This document shows, one piece after another, positions 17,583-25,396 of a stretch of 64,000 bases of DNA (position 1 is its first letter; each line of letters opens with the position of its first letter). The notes under the pieces are model-generated. The model was given only the letters and a program-made list of their open reading frames with translations. It was not told the origin of the DNA and did no database searches. This stretch comes from Gemmiger formicilis. GTDB taxonomy: Bacteria; Bacillota; Clostridia; Oscillospirales; Ruminococcaceae. The stretch is from NCBI RefSeq assembly GCF_016900095.1, contig NZ_JACJJP010000011.1, positions 1 through 64,000 of the forward strand, in the 5' to 3' direction. The translations under genes and the position numbers were made by a program.

Positions 17583-18368
17583 ATGAAAGCTATCGTTTGT
17601 GTAAAACAGGTCCCTGATACCCAGGGCAAAGTGGCCGTCAAGGCGGACGGCACCATGGACCGTGCGGCCATGGCCACCATCACCAACCCCGACGACCTGA
17701 ACGCCGTGGAGGCTGCTCTGCAGCTGAAAGAGCAGACCGGCTGCGAAGTCGTGGTCGTCACCATGGGCCCGCCGCCGGCCGAAGGCATGCTGCGTGAGCT
17801 GATCGCCCGCGGCGCCGACCGCGGCGTGCTGGTGTCCGGCCGTGAATTCGGCGGTTCCGACACCTTCGCCACCTCTCAGATCCTGGCCGCTGCCGTCAAC
17901 AAGATCGGCGTCGGCCCCGACGACATCGTCTTCTGCGGCCGTCAGGCCATCGACGGCGATACCGCCCAGGTTGGCCCCCAGATCGCCGAAAAGCTGCATC
18001 TGCCCCAGGTCACCTATGTCACCGAGATCAAGAAGGACGGCAACAGCCTGACCGTCAAGCGTCAGCTGGAAGACGGCTACATGGAACTGAAGGTTCAGAC
18101 TCCCTGCCTGCTGACCTGCATCAAGGAACTGAACACTCCCCGCTACATGAGCGTGTCCGGCATCTTCGAGTGCTTCGACAAGCCCATCGAGGTGTATGAC
18201 TACAATGCGCTGAAGGATGATCCCCTCATCGAGACCGACACCATCGGCCTGAAGGGCTCTCCCACGAACGTGTACAAGTCCTTTGCTCCCCCGGTCAAGG
18301 GCGCCGGCATGATGGTCGAAAGCGCCAGCCAGCTGGTTGGTCTGCTCAACGACAAGCACCTGATTTGA
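17583..18368 (+). CDS. etfB: Electron transfer flavoprotein beta subunit
   Basis: This is the partner of Bcd and EtfA. The 261-residue EtfB starts MKAIVCVKQVPDTQGKV, contains NPDDLNAVEAALQLKEQTG and FCGRQAIDGDTAQVGPQIAE, and ends with the conserved V..LI tail region. In bifurcating Bcd-Etf systems EtfB holds the bifurcating flavin; whether this copy bifurcates is not provable here, but linkage to bcd is the usual context. AAGGAGG precedes ATG 17583, and etfA follows after 17 bp. Confidence 0.95.
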   Translation: MKAIVCVKQVPDTQGKVAVKADGTMDRAAMATITNPDDLNAVEAALQLKEQTGCEVVVVTMGPPPAEGMLRELIARGADRGVLVSGREFGGSDTFATSQILAAAVNKIGVGPDDIVFCGRQAIDGDTAQVGPQIAEKLHLPQVTYVTEIKKDGNSLTVKRQLEDGYMELKVQTPCLLTCIKELNTPRYMSVSGIFECFDKPIEVYDYNALKDDPLIETDTIGLKGSPTNVYKSFAPPVKGAGMMVESASQLVGLLNDKHLI

Positions 18369-18385
18369 GGAAGGAGAGTACTACA

Positions 18386-19492
18386 ATGGCAGAATTCAAT
18401 GCTATGGACACCGCCGCCTTCAAGGGCGTTTGGGTCTTCTGCGAACAGCGCGAAGGCCAGATGCAGACCATCAGCTATCAGCTGCTCAGCGAAGGCCGCA
18501 AGCTGGCCAACGACCTGGGCGTGGAGCTGTGCGGTGTTGTGATGGGCAGCGAGCTCAACGAAGATTACATCAAGGCTCTGGGCGGCTACGGTGCCGACCG
18601 CGTCTACTACATCGACAGCCCTCTGCTGAAGGACTACACCACCGACGGCTATGCCAAGGTCCTGTGCGACCTGGTCATGGAAAAGAAGCCGGAAATCGTG
18701 CTGATCGGCGCCACCAACCTGGGCCGTGACCTGGGCCCCCGCTGCGCTGCCCGCCTGCACACCGGCCTGACCGCCGACTGCACCCATCTGGATGTGGATG
18801 TGGAGAAGTACAAGGCCTTCCTGCGCTCCACCTCCAACATCGATGTGGACAACACCAAGTTTGAAGAGAACACCAACCTGAAGATGACCCGTCCCGCCTT
18901 CGGCGGCCATCTGATGGCCACCATCATCTGCCCGCGCTTCCGCCCGCAGATGTCCACCGTGCGCCCGGGCGTCATGCAGACCCAGCCCTACGATGAGGCC
19001 GGTGCCGCCAAGGTTGTGGTGGAAAAGATCACCCCCGAACTGACCGCCGACGATATCCATGTGGAAATCCTGGACATCAAGAAGAGCGCCAAGAAGATGG
19101 TTGACCTGATCGGCGCCGACGTGGTCGTCTCCGTGGGCCGTGGCATCAGCTCCGACGTGGACAAGGGCATCGCCCTGGCCGAGGAACTGGCCGGTGTTCT
19201 GGGCGGCGTTGTGGGCGCTTCCCGTGCCGTCACCGACGCCGGCTGGCTGTCTGCCGACCATCAGGTCGGTCAGACCGGCAAGACCGTGCATCCCCGCATC
19301 TATGTGGCCCTGGGCATCTCCGGCGCCATCCAGCATGTGGCCGGTATGCAGGACTCCGACACCATCATCGCCATCAACAAGAACGAGAGCGCGCCCATCT
19401 TCGACGTGGCCACCTACGGCATCGTGGGCGACCTGTTCAAGGTTGTTCCCGAACTGATCAAGGAGATCCGCGCCGCCAAGAGCGCCGAGTAA
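18386..19492 (+). CDS. etfA: Electron transfer flavoprotein alpha subunit
   Basis: The 368-residue EtfA has the C-terminal FAD-binding domain in clear form: VSVGRGISSDVDKGIALAEE, GASRAVTDAGWLSADHQVGQ followed by TGKTV, and ALGISGAIQHVAGM. It accepts and donates electrons between EtfB, Bcd and probably ferredoxin. ATG 18386 is preferred because GGAAGGAGAG precedes it; an upstream in-frame start at 18365 would overlap that site. It is the last gene of the butyryl-CoA operon and is followed by a strong terminator. Confidence 0.95.
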   Translation: MAEFNAMDTAAFKGVWVFCEQREGQMQTISYQLLSEGRKLANDLGVELCGVVMGSELNEDYIKALGGYGADRVYYIDSPLLKDYTTDGYAKVLCDLVMEKKPEIVLIGATNLGRDLGPRCAARLHTGLTADCTHLDVDVEKYKAFLRSTSNIDVDNTKFEENTNLKMTRPAFGGHLMATIICPRFRPQMSTVRPGVMQTQPYDEAGAAKVVVEKITPELTADDIHVEILDIKKSAKKMVDLIGADVVVSVGRGISSDVDKGIALAEELAGVLGGVVGASRAVTDAGWLSADHQVGQTGKTVHPRIYVALGISGAIQHVAGMQDSDTIIAINKNESAPIFDVATYGIVGDLFKVVPELIKEIRAAKSAE

Positions 19493-19531
19493 TCCTGTCC
19501 CGGACTTTTCCGGAACCTGATTCCGCATAAC

Positions 19532-19568
19532 AAAACCGCCCTGCCGGGCTTTCCGGCAGGGCGGTTTT
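19532..19568 (+). terminator. Terminator of the butyryl-CoA operon
   Basis: A perfect 16-bp stem, 19532-19547 with 19553-19568, has a 5-base loop and is followed by TGTTT. The A-run on the other side lets it also serve the convergent lipoprotein gene. Confidence 0.93.
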
Positions 19569-19605
19569 TGTTTGCGGTTTTATAGCAAGGGGCGAACGGC
19601 TCTCA

Positions 19606-20286
19606 TCAGCCGGCCACGGGGTTGTTCATCTCCTCTTCGGAGGGCACCATGGCGTCGTCGGCTGCCACATCCGCGGATTTGTCGTAGGTGAACTCCACGC
19701 CCAGGGCGTCAGGCACGGCGGCAAACAGGGCGTCAATGTCGGTGAGCTCGGAATCGGTCATCACAAACAGCACCTTGTCGTCAAAGGTGGCCACCCGCAT
19801 CTTATCCGCCATCACGCAGACCCACCGGGCGGGATCCATCTTTTCCAGCATGGTGTCGGCCACCGTCTGGGCGTCGGCGGCGTCCTTCAGCCGCAGCAGC
19901 ACCAGGGTGTAGGCCTGGCTGCCGGTCATGGATTCGCTCTTGACCCCGGACGCTACCAGGTCGGCCTGCTCGGCGCTCAGGCCGGTGTTGTAGGTCAGCC
20001 AGGCTTCGTCATTCAGGTCGATGGCGGTGGTCTGCATCATCATCAGTTCCACCGGATAGACTTTGTAGATGCTGTCCACCATGGCGGACAGTTCCATGTC
20101 GGGGGCGGGAGTCTCGGCAGGGGTCATCTCCTCGGTCATGCCTTCCTCGGCGGTGGAGGTCTCCGGCGTGGCGGTGGGGGCCGGGGTGGCTACCGCCGAC
20201 TGGGAGGAAGCGCCGCAGGCGGCCAGAGAGATGGCGGCGGCCATGGCCAGCGCCAGCAGGGAAGTCTTGGTCAGATTGCGTTTCAT
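19606..20286 (-). CDS. DUF4358-like lipoprotein
   Basis: The product has 226 residues. A signal peptide ends in a lipobox, LAACG (Cys near residue 24), so it is probably a membrane-anchored lipoprotein. A P/T/E-rich linker of about 45 residues is followed by a compact domain (about 70-190). Its pattern (VDSIYKVYP, LVLLRLKDAADAQTVADTML, VATFDDKVLFVMTDS) resembles DUF4358 proteins of Firmicutes; this assignment is by memory of the pattern. The function is unknown. The ATG overlaps the TGA of the cyclo-ligase gene by four bases, so expression is coupled to it even though no shared pathway is evident. Confidence 0.7.
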   Translation of the reverse strand: MKRNLTKTSLLALAMAAAISLAACGASSQSAVATPAPTATPETSTAEEGMTEEMTPAETPAPDMELSAMVDSIYKVYPVELMMMQTTAIDLNDEAWLTYNTGLSAEQADLVASGVKSESMTGSQAYTLVLLRLKDAADAQTVADTMLEKMDPARWVCVMADKMRVATFDDKVLFVMTDSELTDIDALFAAVPDALGVEFTYDKSADVAADDAMVPSEEEMNNPVAG

Positions 20287-20861
20287 GTGTTTTGTCCTTT
20301 CGTTTTGGGGTAAAGGTCGGTCAGGAGTTCGCCGGGGGCAAAGCAGATATCCCAGGCGTCCCGGGGCAGACTCTCGGCCAGGAGGACCTCCGGGCAGACG
20401 AGAAGCCGCCTGCCATTATACTGTGCCAAAAACCGGTCATAATACCCGCCGCCCCGGCCCAGGCGCACGCCCTGCCGGTTCGCCGCCAGGCAGGGGACCA
20501 GGACTAGGGTATCCGGGGCAAAGCCGGCGGGGTCCAGCACGGTCCCCCGCACCGGTTCCCGGATGCCGAAAGCCGCCGGCCGCAGGGCGTCCAGGCTGTC
20601 CAGCCGCACCCATTCCATCCGGCCTTCCCCCAGCACCCGGGGCACGGCCAGGGTCTTGCCCTCGGCCAGGGCCCGGTCCAGGGCGGGGGAGATGTCCGGC
20701 TCGCTGGGCAGCGGCACAAAGCAGAGCAGGGTGGACGCCGCCCGCCATTCGGGGCGGGCAAACAGGTTGGCGCACAGGCGTGCCCCCATCTCCCGCAGCG
20801 CGGCGGGGGACTGGGCCCGCCAGATGGCCCGGGCGGCGGCGCGGGCTTCGGTTTTGGTCAT
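20283..20861 (-). CDS. fau: 5-formyltetrahydrofolate cyclo-ligase
   Basis: This enzyme converts 5-formyl-THF and ATP to 5,10-methenyl-THF, recycling a storage or inhibitory folate. The 192-residue length is usual. The C-terminal signature LGRGGGYYDRFL is diagnostic, and the N-terminal basic helix MTKTEARAAARAIWRAQSP and the LVPCLAANRQGVRLG segment also match. An AAGGAGG site precedes ATG 20861, and a perfect 8-bp hairpin stands immediately upstream of it. It is co-transcribed with the lipoprotein gene. Confidence 0.93.
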   Translation of the reverse strand: MTKTEARAAARAIWRAQSPAALREMGARLCANLFARPEWRAASTLLCFVPLPSEPDISPALDRALAEGKTLAVPRVLGEGRMEWVRLDSLDALRPAAFGIREPVRGTVLDPAGFAPDTLVLVPCLAANRQGVRLGRGGGYYDRFLAQYNGRRLLVCPEVLLAESLPRDAWDICFAPGELLTDLYPKTKGQNT

Positions 20862-20876
20862 GGGGACGGCCTCCTT

Positions 20877-20898
20877 GTGTGCGGTTTGTTCCGCACAC
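20877..20898 (-). promoter_or_regulatory. Leader hairpin before the cyclo-ligase gene
   Basis: GTGTGCGG (20877-20884) and CCGCACAC (20891-20898) form a perfect 8-bp inverted repeat with a 6-base loop, next to the ribosome site. A TATGAT -10-like box lies at 20905-20900. The repeat could be a DNA operator or an RNA structure near the 5' end. Confidence 0.45.
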
Positions 20899-20972
20899 CA
20901 TCATACCATGAGTGCCCCTCCCACATCAAGACGGAGAAAAAGTGAAAATGTTACACAGATCTTCAACCAATC

Positions 20973-21001
20973 TTGCGTGCAGGGGCAAAAAAGAGTACAA
21001 T
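20973..21001 (+). promoter_or_regulatory. Promoter of the rfbC cluster
   Basis: TTGCGT (20973-20978) and TACAAT (20996-21001) are spaced by 17 bases, about 60 bases before rfbC. Confidence 0.6.
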
Positions 21002-21067
21002 AGGAAAGTAAAATCGAATCAGTGTGCCGATCTGTTGCAGGACGGCATCGGAAGGAGTTATAGAATT

Positions 21068-21634
21068 ATGGGTAAATTCAATTTCATTCAGACCGAGATC
21101 CCCGGCGTTGTCATCATCGAGCCCACCGTCTTTGGCGATGACCGCGGCTACTTTATGGAGACCTACCAGATCGACGACTTTGCGGCCGCCGGCATCGACA
21201 AGCCTTTCGTGCAGGACAACCAGAGCCGCTCCACCAAGGGCGTGCTGCGGGGTCTGCACTTCCAGAAGAACCACACCCAGGGCAAGCTGGTGCGGGTGAC
21301 CATGGGCGAGGTGTACGACGTGGCCGTGGACTGCCGTCCCAACTCCGCCACCTTCGGCAAGTGGGTGGGCGTGACCCTCTCCGCCGAAAACAAGAAGATG
21401 TTCTACATCCCCGAAGGCTTTGCCCACGGTTTCCTGGTGCTGTCCGACGTGGCGGAATTCTGCTACAAGTGCACCGACGTGTATGACCCCACCAGCGAGG
21501 GCGGCATCCCCTACGACGATCCCACCGTCAACGTGCAGTGGCCGGACTGCGGCTGCGAGCACAAGACCAGCGCCAAGGACAAGGAGCACACTCCCTTTGC
21601 CGAACAGAAGTTCGAGTACTTTGAAAAATACTGA
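21068..21634 (+). CDS. rfbC: dTDP-4-dehydrorhamnose 3,5-epimerase
   Basis: This enzyme epimerises dTDP-4-keto-6-deoxyglucose on the way to dTDP-L-rhamnose. The 188-residue cupin-fold enzyme shows FGDDRGYFMETY, QDNQSRSTKGVLRGLHFQ (with the catalytic His), GEVYDVAVDCRP and PEGFAHGFLVLSD, all family hallmarks. AAGGAG precedes ATG 21068, and the protein then begins MGKFNFIQTEIPGVVIIEP. The other dTDP-rhamnose genes (rfbA, rfbB, rfbD) are not in this window. It heads the polysaccharide export cluster, suggesting a rhamnose-containing glycan. Confidence 0.95.
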   Translation: MGKFNFIQTEIPGVVIIEPTVFGDDRGYFMETYQIDDFAAAGIDKPFVQDNQSRSTKGVLRGLHFQKNHTQGKLVRVTMGEVYDVAVDCRPNSATFGKWVGVTLSAENKKMFYIPEGFAHGFLVLSDVAEFCYKCTDVYDPTSEGGIPYDDPTVNVQWPDCGCEHKTSAKDKEHTPFAEQKFEYFEKY

Positions 21635-21655
21635 AACATAAGGTAGGGCGCCAAC

Positions 21656-22456
21656 GTGCAAAGCATCAAAAATTCACTGGCCGGGTTCTGGAAATACCGG
21701 TACCTTCTGCAGAACCTGATCACCCGGGATTTCAAGCTGAAATACCGCCGCAGCGTGCTGGGTGTGGCCTGGAGCATCCTCAACCCGCTGCTGACCTGCC
21801 TGGTCATGTTCCTGGTGTTCGATTCCATCATGCGCGGCCTGCGGGGAGAAGGCATCCCCAACTTTGCAGGCTTCCTGATCATCGGCCAGCTGCTGTTCAA
21901 CTTCTTCCGGGAATCCACCAGCATGGCCATGGAAAGCGTGCTGAAAAACGCCCCGCTGCTGCGCAAGGTCTATATCCCCAAGTACATCTTCCCCATGGAG
22001 AAGGTCTGCTTTGCCATGGTCAACTGCGCGTTCAGCTTCATCGCCCTGGTCATCGTCTTTGTCATCACCTGGACCCCGGTGACCTTCGCCACTGCCTGGA
22101 TGGCCCTGTACCCGCTCGTCATGCTCTTCTTTTTCAGCCTGGGCATCGGGCTGCTGCTGTCCGCCCTGTATGTTTTTGTGCGGGACATCATGCATATCTG
22201 GGAGGTGTTCTGCACCCTGCTGGTGTACGCCAGCGCCATCTTCTATGACCCCGAAACCCTGTCCGGCATCATGCAGAAGCTCATCCACATCAATCCTATG
22301 TACTGGTTCATCACCGCCTTCCGCAGCTGCGTGCTGTGGGGCGAAGGACTGAGCCTGAGCATGGTTGTGGTCTGCTTTCTGTGCGCCGCCGTCAGCATGA
22401 CGGTGGGCGTCATTGTCTTCAAGAAAAACCAGGACAAGTTTGTCCTGTACATGTAA
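21656..22456 (+). CDS. ABC-2 type polysaccharide export permease (Wzm-like)
   Basis: This 266-residue inner-membrane protein has about six helices and the ABC-2 permease N-terminal amphipathic region LITRDFKLKYRRSVLGVAWS, which is typical of teichoic acid and O-antigen exporters (TagG/Wzm). It should form a dimer that pairs with the ATPase encoded next. The start is GTG 21656, preceded by AAGGTAGGG; no ATG fits the N-terminus. It follows rfbC by 21 bp and precedes the ATPase by 14 bp, so the three genes form one transcript. Confidence 0.9.
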   Translation: MQSIKNSLAGFWKYRYLLQNLITRDFKLKYRRSVLGVAWSILNPLLTCLVMFLVFDSIMRGLRGEGIPNFAGFLIIGQLLFNFFRESTSMAMESVLKNAPLLRKVYIPKYIFPMEKVCFAMVNCAFSFIALVIVFVITWTPVTFATAWMALYPLVMLFFFSLGIGLLLSALYVFVRDIMHIWEVFCTLLVYASAIFYDPETLSGIMQKLIHINPMYWFITAFRSCVLWGEGLSLSMVVVCFLCAAVSMTVGVIVFKKNQDKFVLYM

Positions 22457-22470
22457 AGGGGGCCGGGAAG

Positions 22471-23241
22471 ATGAACCAACAACAGCCCATCATCTCGGTG
22501 GAGCACGTTTCCATGCGCTTCAACCTGGCCAAGGAAAAGCACGAGAGCCTGAAGGAATACTTTGTGGCCCTGATGCACGGCGGCGTCCGGTTTGACGAAT
22601 TCTTTGCCCTGTCCGACGTGAGCCTGGACATCATGCCCGGGGACTTCTACGGCCTCATCGGGCTCAACGGCAGCGGCAAAAGTACCCTGCTCAAGATCAT
22701 CTCCGGGGTGTACAAGCCCAGCGCCGGCAAGGTCACGGTACGGGGCACCATCGCCCCCCTCATCGAGCTGGGGGCCGGGTTCGATATGGACCTCACCGCC
22801 CGGGAGAACATCTACCTCAACGGCACCGTCCTGGGCTACACCCCCAAGTACATCGACAGCAAGTTCGAGGACATTGTGGAATTCAGCGAGCTGCGGGAAT
22901 TCCTGGATGTGCCTCTGAAAAACTATTCTTCCGGCATGGTGGCCCGCCTGGCTTTTGCGGTGGCCACCATGACCAAGCCGGACATCCTCATCGCCGACGA
23001 GATTCTGTCGGTGGGGGATTTCCTGTTCCAGCAGAAATGCGAAAAGCGGATGGCCGAACTCATGAGCGGCGGTACCACCGTCATTCTGGTCAGCCATTCC
23101 ATCGAGCAGATCGAGCGGATGTGCAACAAGGTGGCCTGGCTGGACCACGGCCATCTGCGCCGCAACGGCCCCACCGCCGAAGTCACCGCCGAATACAAAC
23201 ACTTTGAGAAGAAGGACAGCATGAAGGCCGACCGGGCCTGA
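22471..23241 (+). CDS. Polysaccharide ABC exporter ATPase (Wzt/TagH-like)
   Basis: The product has 256 residues: Walker A GLNGSGKST (about residue 66), a Q-loop-region LIELGAGFDMDLTARENIYLN typical of Wzt/TagH, signature YSSGMVARLAFA and Walker B ILIADEILSVGD. The C-terminal carbohydrate-binding domain found in some Wzt proteins is absent, so chain-length recognition by such a domain is not expected. ATG 22471 follows AAAGGGGG and begins MNQQQPIISVEHVSMRF. It energises export of the glycan assembled by the downstream glycosyltransferases. Confidence 0.93.
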   Translation: MNQQQPIISVEHVSMRFNLAKEKHESLKEYFVALMHGGVRFDEFFALSDVSLDIMPGDFYGLIGLNGSGKSTLLKIISGVYKPSAGKVTVRGTIAPLIELGAGFDMDLTARENIYLNGTVLGYTPKYIDSKFEDIVEFSELREFLDVPLKNYSSGMVARLAFAVATMTKPDILIADEILSVGDFLFQQKCEKRMAELMSGGTTVILVSHSIEQIERMCNKVAWLDHGHLRRNGPTAEVTAEYKHFEKKDSMKADRA

Positions 23242-23261
23242 TGCCTGCCGGGAGGGTCCCT

Positions 23262-25130
23262 ATGGCCAAAGAAACCGAAAATCGTCCCGCCGATGTGGCC
23301 GCCCAGGACAGTGTGGGGGGCATGGCCCGGCGCCTGCTGAACCCCGCCCACCTGCGGGATCTGGCCCGGCGCAGCGCCGCTACCCTGCATGAACAGGGGG
23401 CGGAGCAGCTCTGGCGGGACGTGACCTTCCGGGTGGGGCTGGCCTTCCACCACGATTCCTGGCGCCACCGGGCGGACATCCCCCTGCGCCGGGAACTGAA
23501 AGCCCAGCGGTCCACCCATCTGCAGGGGCCGCTGGTCAGCGTGGTGGTGCCGGTGTACAACACGCCGGAAAACTTCTTCCGCCAGATGGTCCGCAGCGTG
23601 CAGCGCCAGACCTATTCCAACTGGCAGCTGGTGCTGGTGGATGCCTCGGATGACGCCCACCCCACCCCCGGCCGCCTGGCCCAAAAGCTGGCCGCCAAGG
23701 ACAGCCGGGTGGTCTACCGCAAGGTGGAAAACGGCGGCATTGCCGCCAACACCACCGCGGGCTTTGCCGCCGCCACCGGGGACTACCTGGCCCTGTTGGA
23801 CCACGACGACCTGCTGTACCCCAATGCCCTCTTTGAATGTGTGCAGACCATCCAAAACACCGGTGCCGATTTGGTGTACAGTGACGAAATCGTCCTGTCT
23901 GCCGACCTGAAACACCTGGGCGGCTACCACTTCAAGCCCGACTTTGCCCCCGATTACCTGCGGGGCTGCAACTTCATCACCCACCTGGCGGTGTTTTCCC
24001 GCCCGCTGCTGGACGCCGCTGGTGCCGCCGAGTACAAGGAATTCGACGGGGCCCAGGACCATGACCTGTTGCTGCGCCTGACCGAGAAGGCCGCCCGCAT
24101 CGAGCACATCAAGAAGGTGCTGTATATCTGGCGGGGCCATGCCGGGTCCACCGCCGCGGGCATGGAGGCCAAACCTTACGCCCTGGAAGCGGGGGTGCGG
24201 GCCATCGACGCCCAGCTGCAGCGGCTGGGTATGCCCGGCAAGGCGGAAAACGTCCCCGGGGCACCCGGGGCTTTCCAGGTGCGGTATGAGCTTACCGGCC
24301 ACCCGCTGGTATCGGTGCTCATCCCCAACAAGGACCACACCGACGACCTGGAACGCTGCCTGTCCAGCCTGTACAAAAACGCCGGGTATGACAATTTCGA
24401 AGTGCTGGTCATTGAGAACAACTCCACCGATCCCGCCACCGAGGACTACTACAAAACCCTGTCCCACCGGTACCAAAACTGCCGGGTGGTGCGGTACCAG
24501 GGCCCCTTCAACTTCTCCGCCATCAACAACTTCGGTGCCGCCCGGGCCAAGGGCGAACACCTGCTGCTGCTCAACAATGACATCGAGGTGCTCTCCCACG
24601 ATTTCCTGCGGGAGCTGCTCAGCTACAGCCAGCGGGCGGACGTGGGGGCCGTGGGCGCCAAGCTGTATTATCCCGACGACACCATCCAGCACGCCGGGGT
24701 CATCATGGGCATCAACGGTTCGGCGGGGCACAGCCACAAGAGCTATCCCCGCAAGGCGGTGGGGGATTTGTACCGCCTGGTCACCACCCAGAACTATATG
24801 GCCGTCACCGGCGCCTGCCTCATGACCAAGGCCGACCTGTACCGGCAAGCCGGGGGCCTGGACGAGGAAAACTTCGCCGTGGCCTACAACGATGTGGACT
24901 ACTGCCTGAAACTGTGGCAGCAGGGCCTGCTCAATGTGTTCACCCCCCGGGCGGAAGCCTACCACTACGAGAGTAAGAGCCGGGGTCTGGATACCCTTTC
25001 GGAGAATGCCCGCCGGTACGAGCGGGAGAAAGCGGCCTTTTACGCCAAGTACAAGGCCTATATTGATCATTACGATCCGTATTATAATCCGCATTTCAAC
25101 AATTTGTTTGAAAACTTCGGCCTGAAGTGA
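23262..25130 (+). CDS. Tandem-domain family 2 glycosyltransferase (first copy)
   Basis: This 622-residue protein carries two GT-A domains. The first (about 90-330) has VVVPVYNTPENFF and the DHDD metal motif (LALLDHDDLLYP). The second (about 340-600) has VLIPNKDHTDDLERCLSSLY, NNSTDP and LLLNNDIEVL as its D-x-D equivalent, followed by a YNDVDYCLK motif. Such tandem GT2 proteins build rhamnan-like or teichoic-type cell-wall glycans, each domain adding one sugar. GGGAGGG lies 5 bases before ATG 23262; ATG 23241 overlaps the previous stop (TGATG) and is the alternative start. It is a close paralogue of the enzyme at 25397-27235. The sugar donors are not readable. Confidence 0.85.
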   Translation: MAKETENRPADVAAQDSVGGMARRLLNPAHLRDLARRSAATLHEQGAEQLWRDVTFRVGLAFHHDSWRHRADIPLRRELKAQRSTHLQGPLVSVVVPVYNTPENFFRQMVRSVQRQTYSNWQLVLVDASDDAHPTPGRLAQKLAAKDSRVVYRKVENGGIAANTTAGFAAATGDYLALLDHDDLLYPNALFECVQTIQNTGADLVYSDEIVLSADLKHLGGYHFKPDFAPDYLRGCNFITHLAVFSRPLLDAAGAAEYKEFDGAQDHDLLLRLTEKAARIEHIKKVLYIWRGHAGSTAAGMEAKPYALEAGVRAIDAQLQRLGMPGKAENVPGAPGAFQVRYELTGHPLVSVLIPNKDHTDDLERCLSSLYKNAGYDNFEVLVIENNSTDPATEDYYKTLSHRYQNCRVVRYQGPFNFSAINNFGAARAKGEHLLLLNNDIEVLSHDFLRELLSYSQRADVGAVGAKLYYPDDTIQHAGVIMGINGSAGHSHKSYPRKAVGDLYRLVTTQNYMAVTGACLMTKADLYRQAGGLDEENFAVAYNDVDYCLKLWQQGLLNVFTPRAEAYHYESKSRGLDTLSENARRYEREKAAFYAKYKAYIDHYDPYYNPHFNNLFENFGLK

Positions 25131-25141
25131 GGAGAAACGCC

Positions 25142-25390
25142 ATGAAAAACCGGTTTGACACCCAGTTTCTGATCGAAGGCAAGGACCTGGACGAGGACGA
25201 AGTCCGCGCCGGCATTCTGCAGAGTGCCGAGGGGGACTGTCTGCTGGTGGTGGGGGACGAGGAAGTCGTCAAGGTCCACTACCACACCGATACCCCCTGG
25301 AAGGTGCTGGAATACGCGGCCTCGGTGGGGGACATCCATACCATCATTGTGGAAAACATGGAGCGCCAGGCTGCGGGCCTGCACGGGTGA
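25142..25390 (+). CDS. Stand-alone FakA-middle-like domain protein
   Basis: This 82-residue protein reads FDTQFLIEGKDLDEDEVRAG, then LLVVGDEEVVKVHYHTDTP and a V-E-N-M ending. The pattern matches the middle domain of FakA/YloV-type fatty-acid kinases (CTEF..EG, LGDSLVVVGD, KVHVHT..PG.VL..A...G, NM). The DAK2 kinase and DegV-like parts are absent. AGTGAGGAG precedes ATG 25142. It is packed between two paralogous glycosyltransferase genes, 11 bases after the first and 6 before the second. Its job is unknown; a binding or adaptor role is possible. The domain call is by pattern memory and moderately sure. Confidence 0.65.
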   Translation: MKNRFDTQFLIEGKDLDEDEVRAGILQSAEGDCLLVVGDEEVVKVHYHTDTPWKVLEYAASVGDIHTIIVENMERQAAGLHG

Positions 25391-25396
25391 CAGACC

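Noticed and set aside
23241-23261. Upstream ATG (overlapping TGATG) as start of the first glycosyltransferase
   Set aside because: ATG 23262 has GGGAGGG at proper spacing. The upstream start remains possible by coupling but adds only seven residues.
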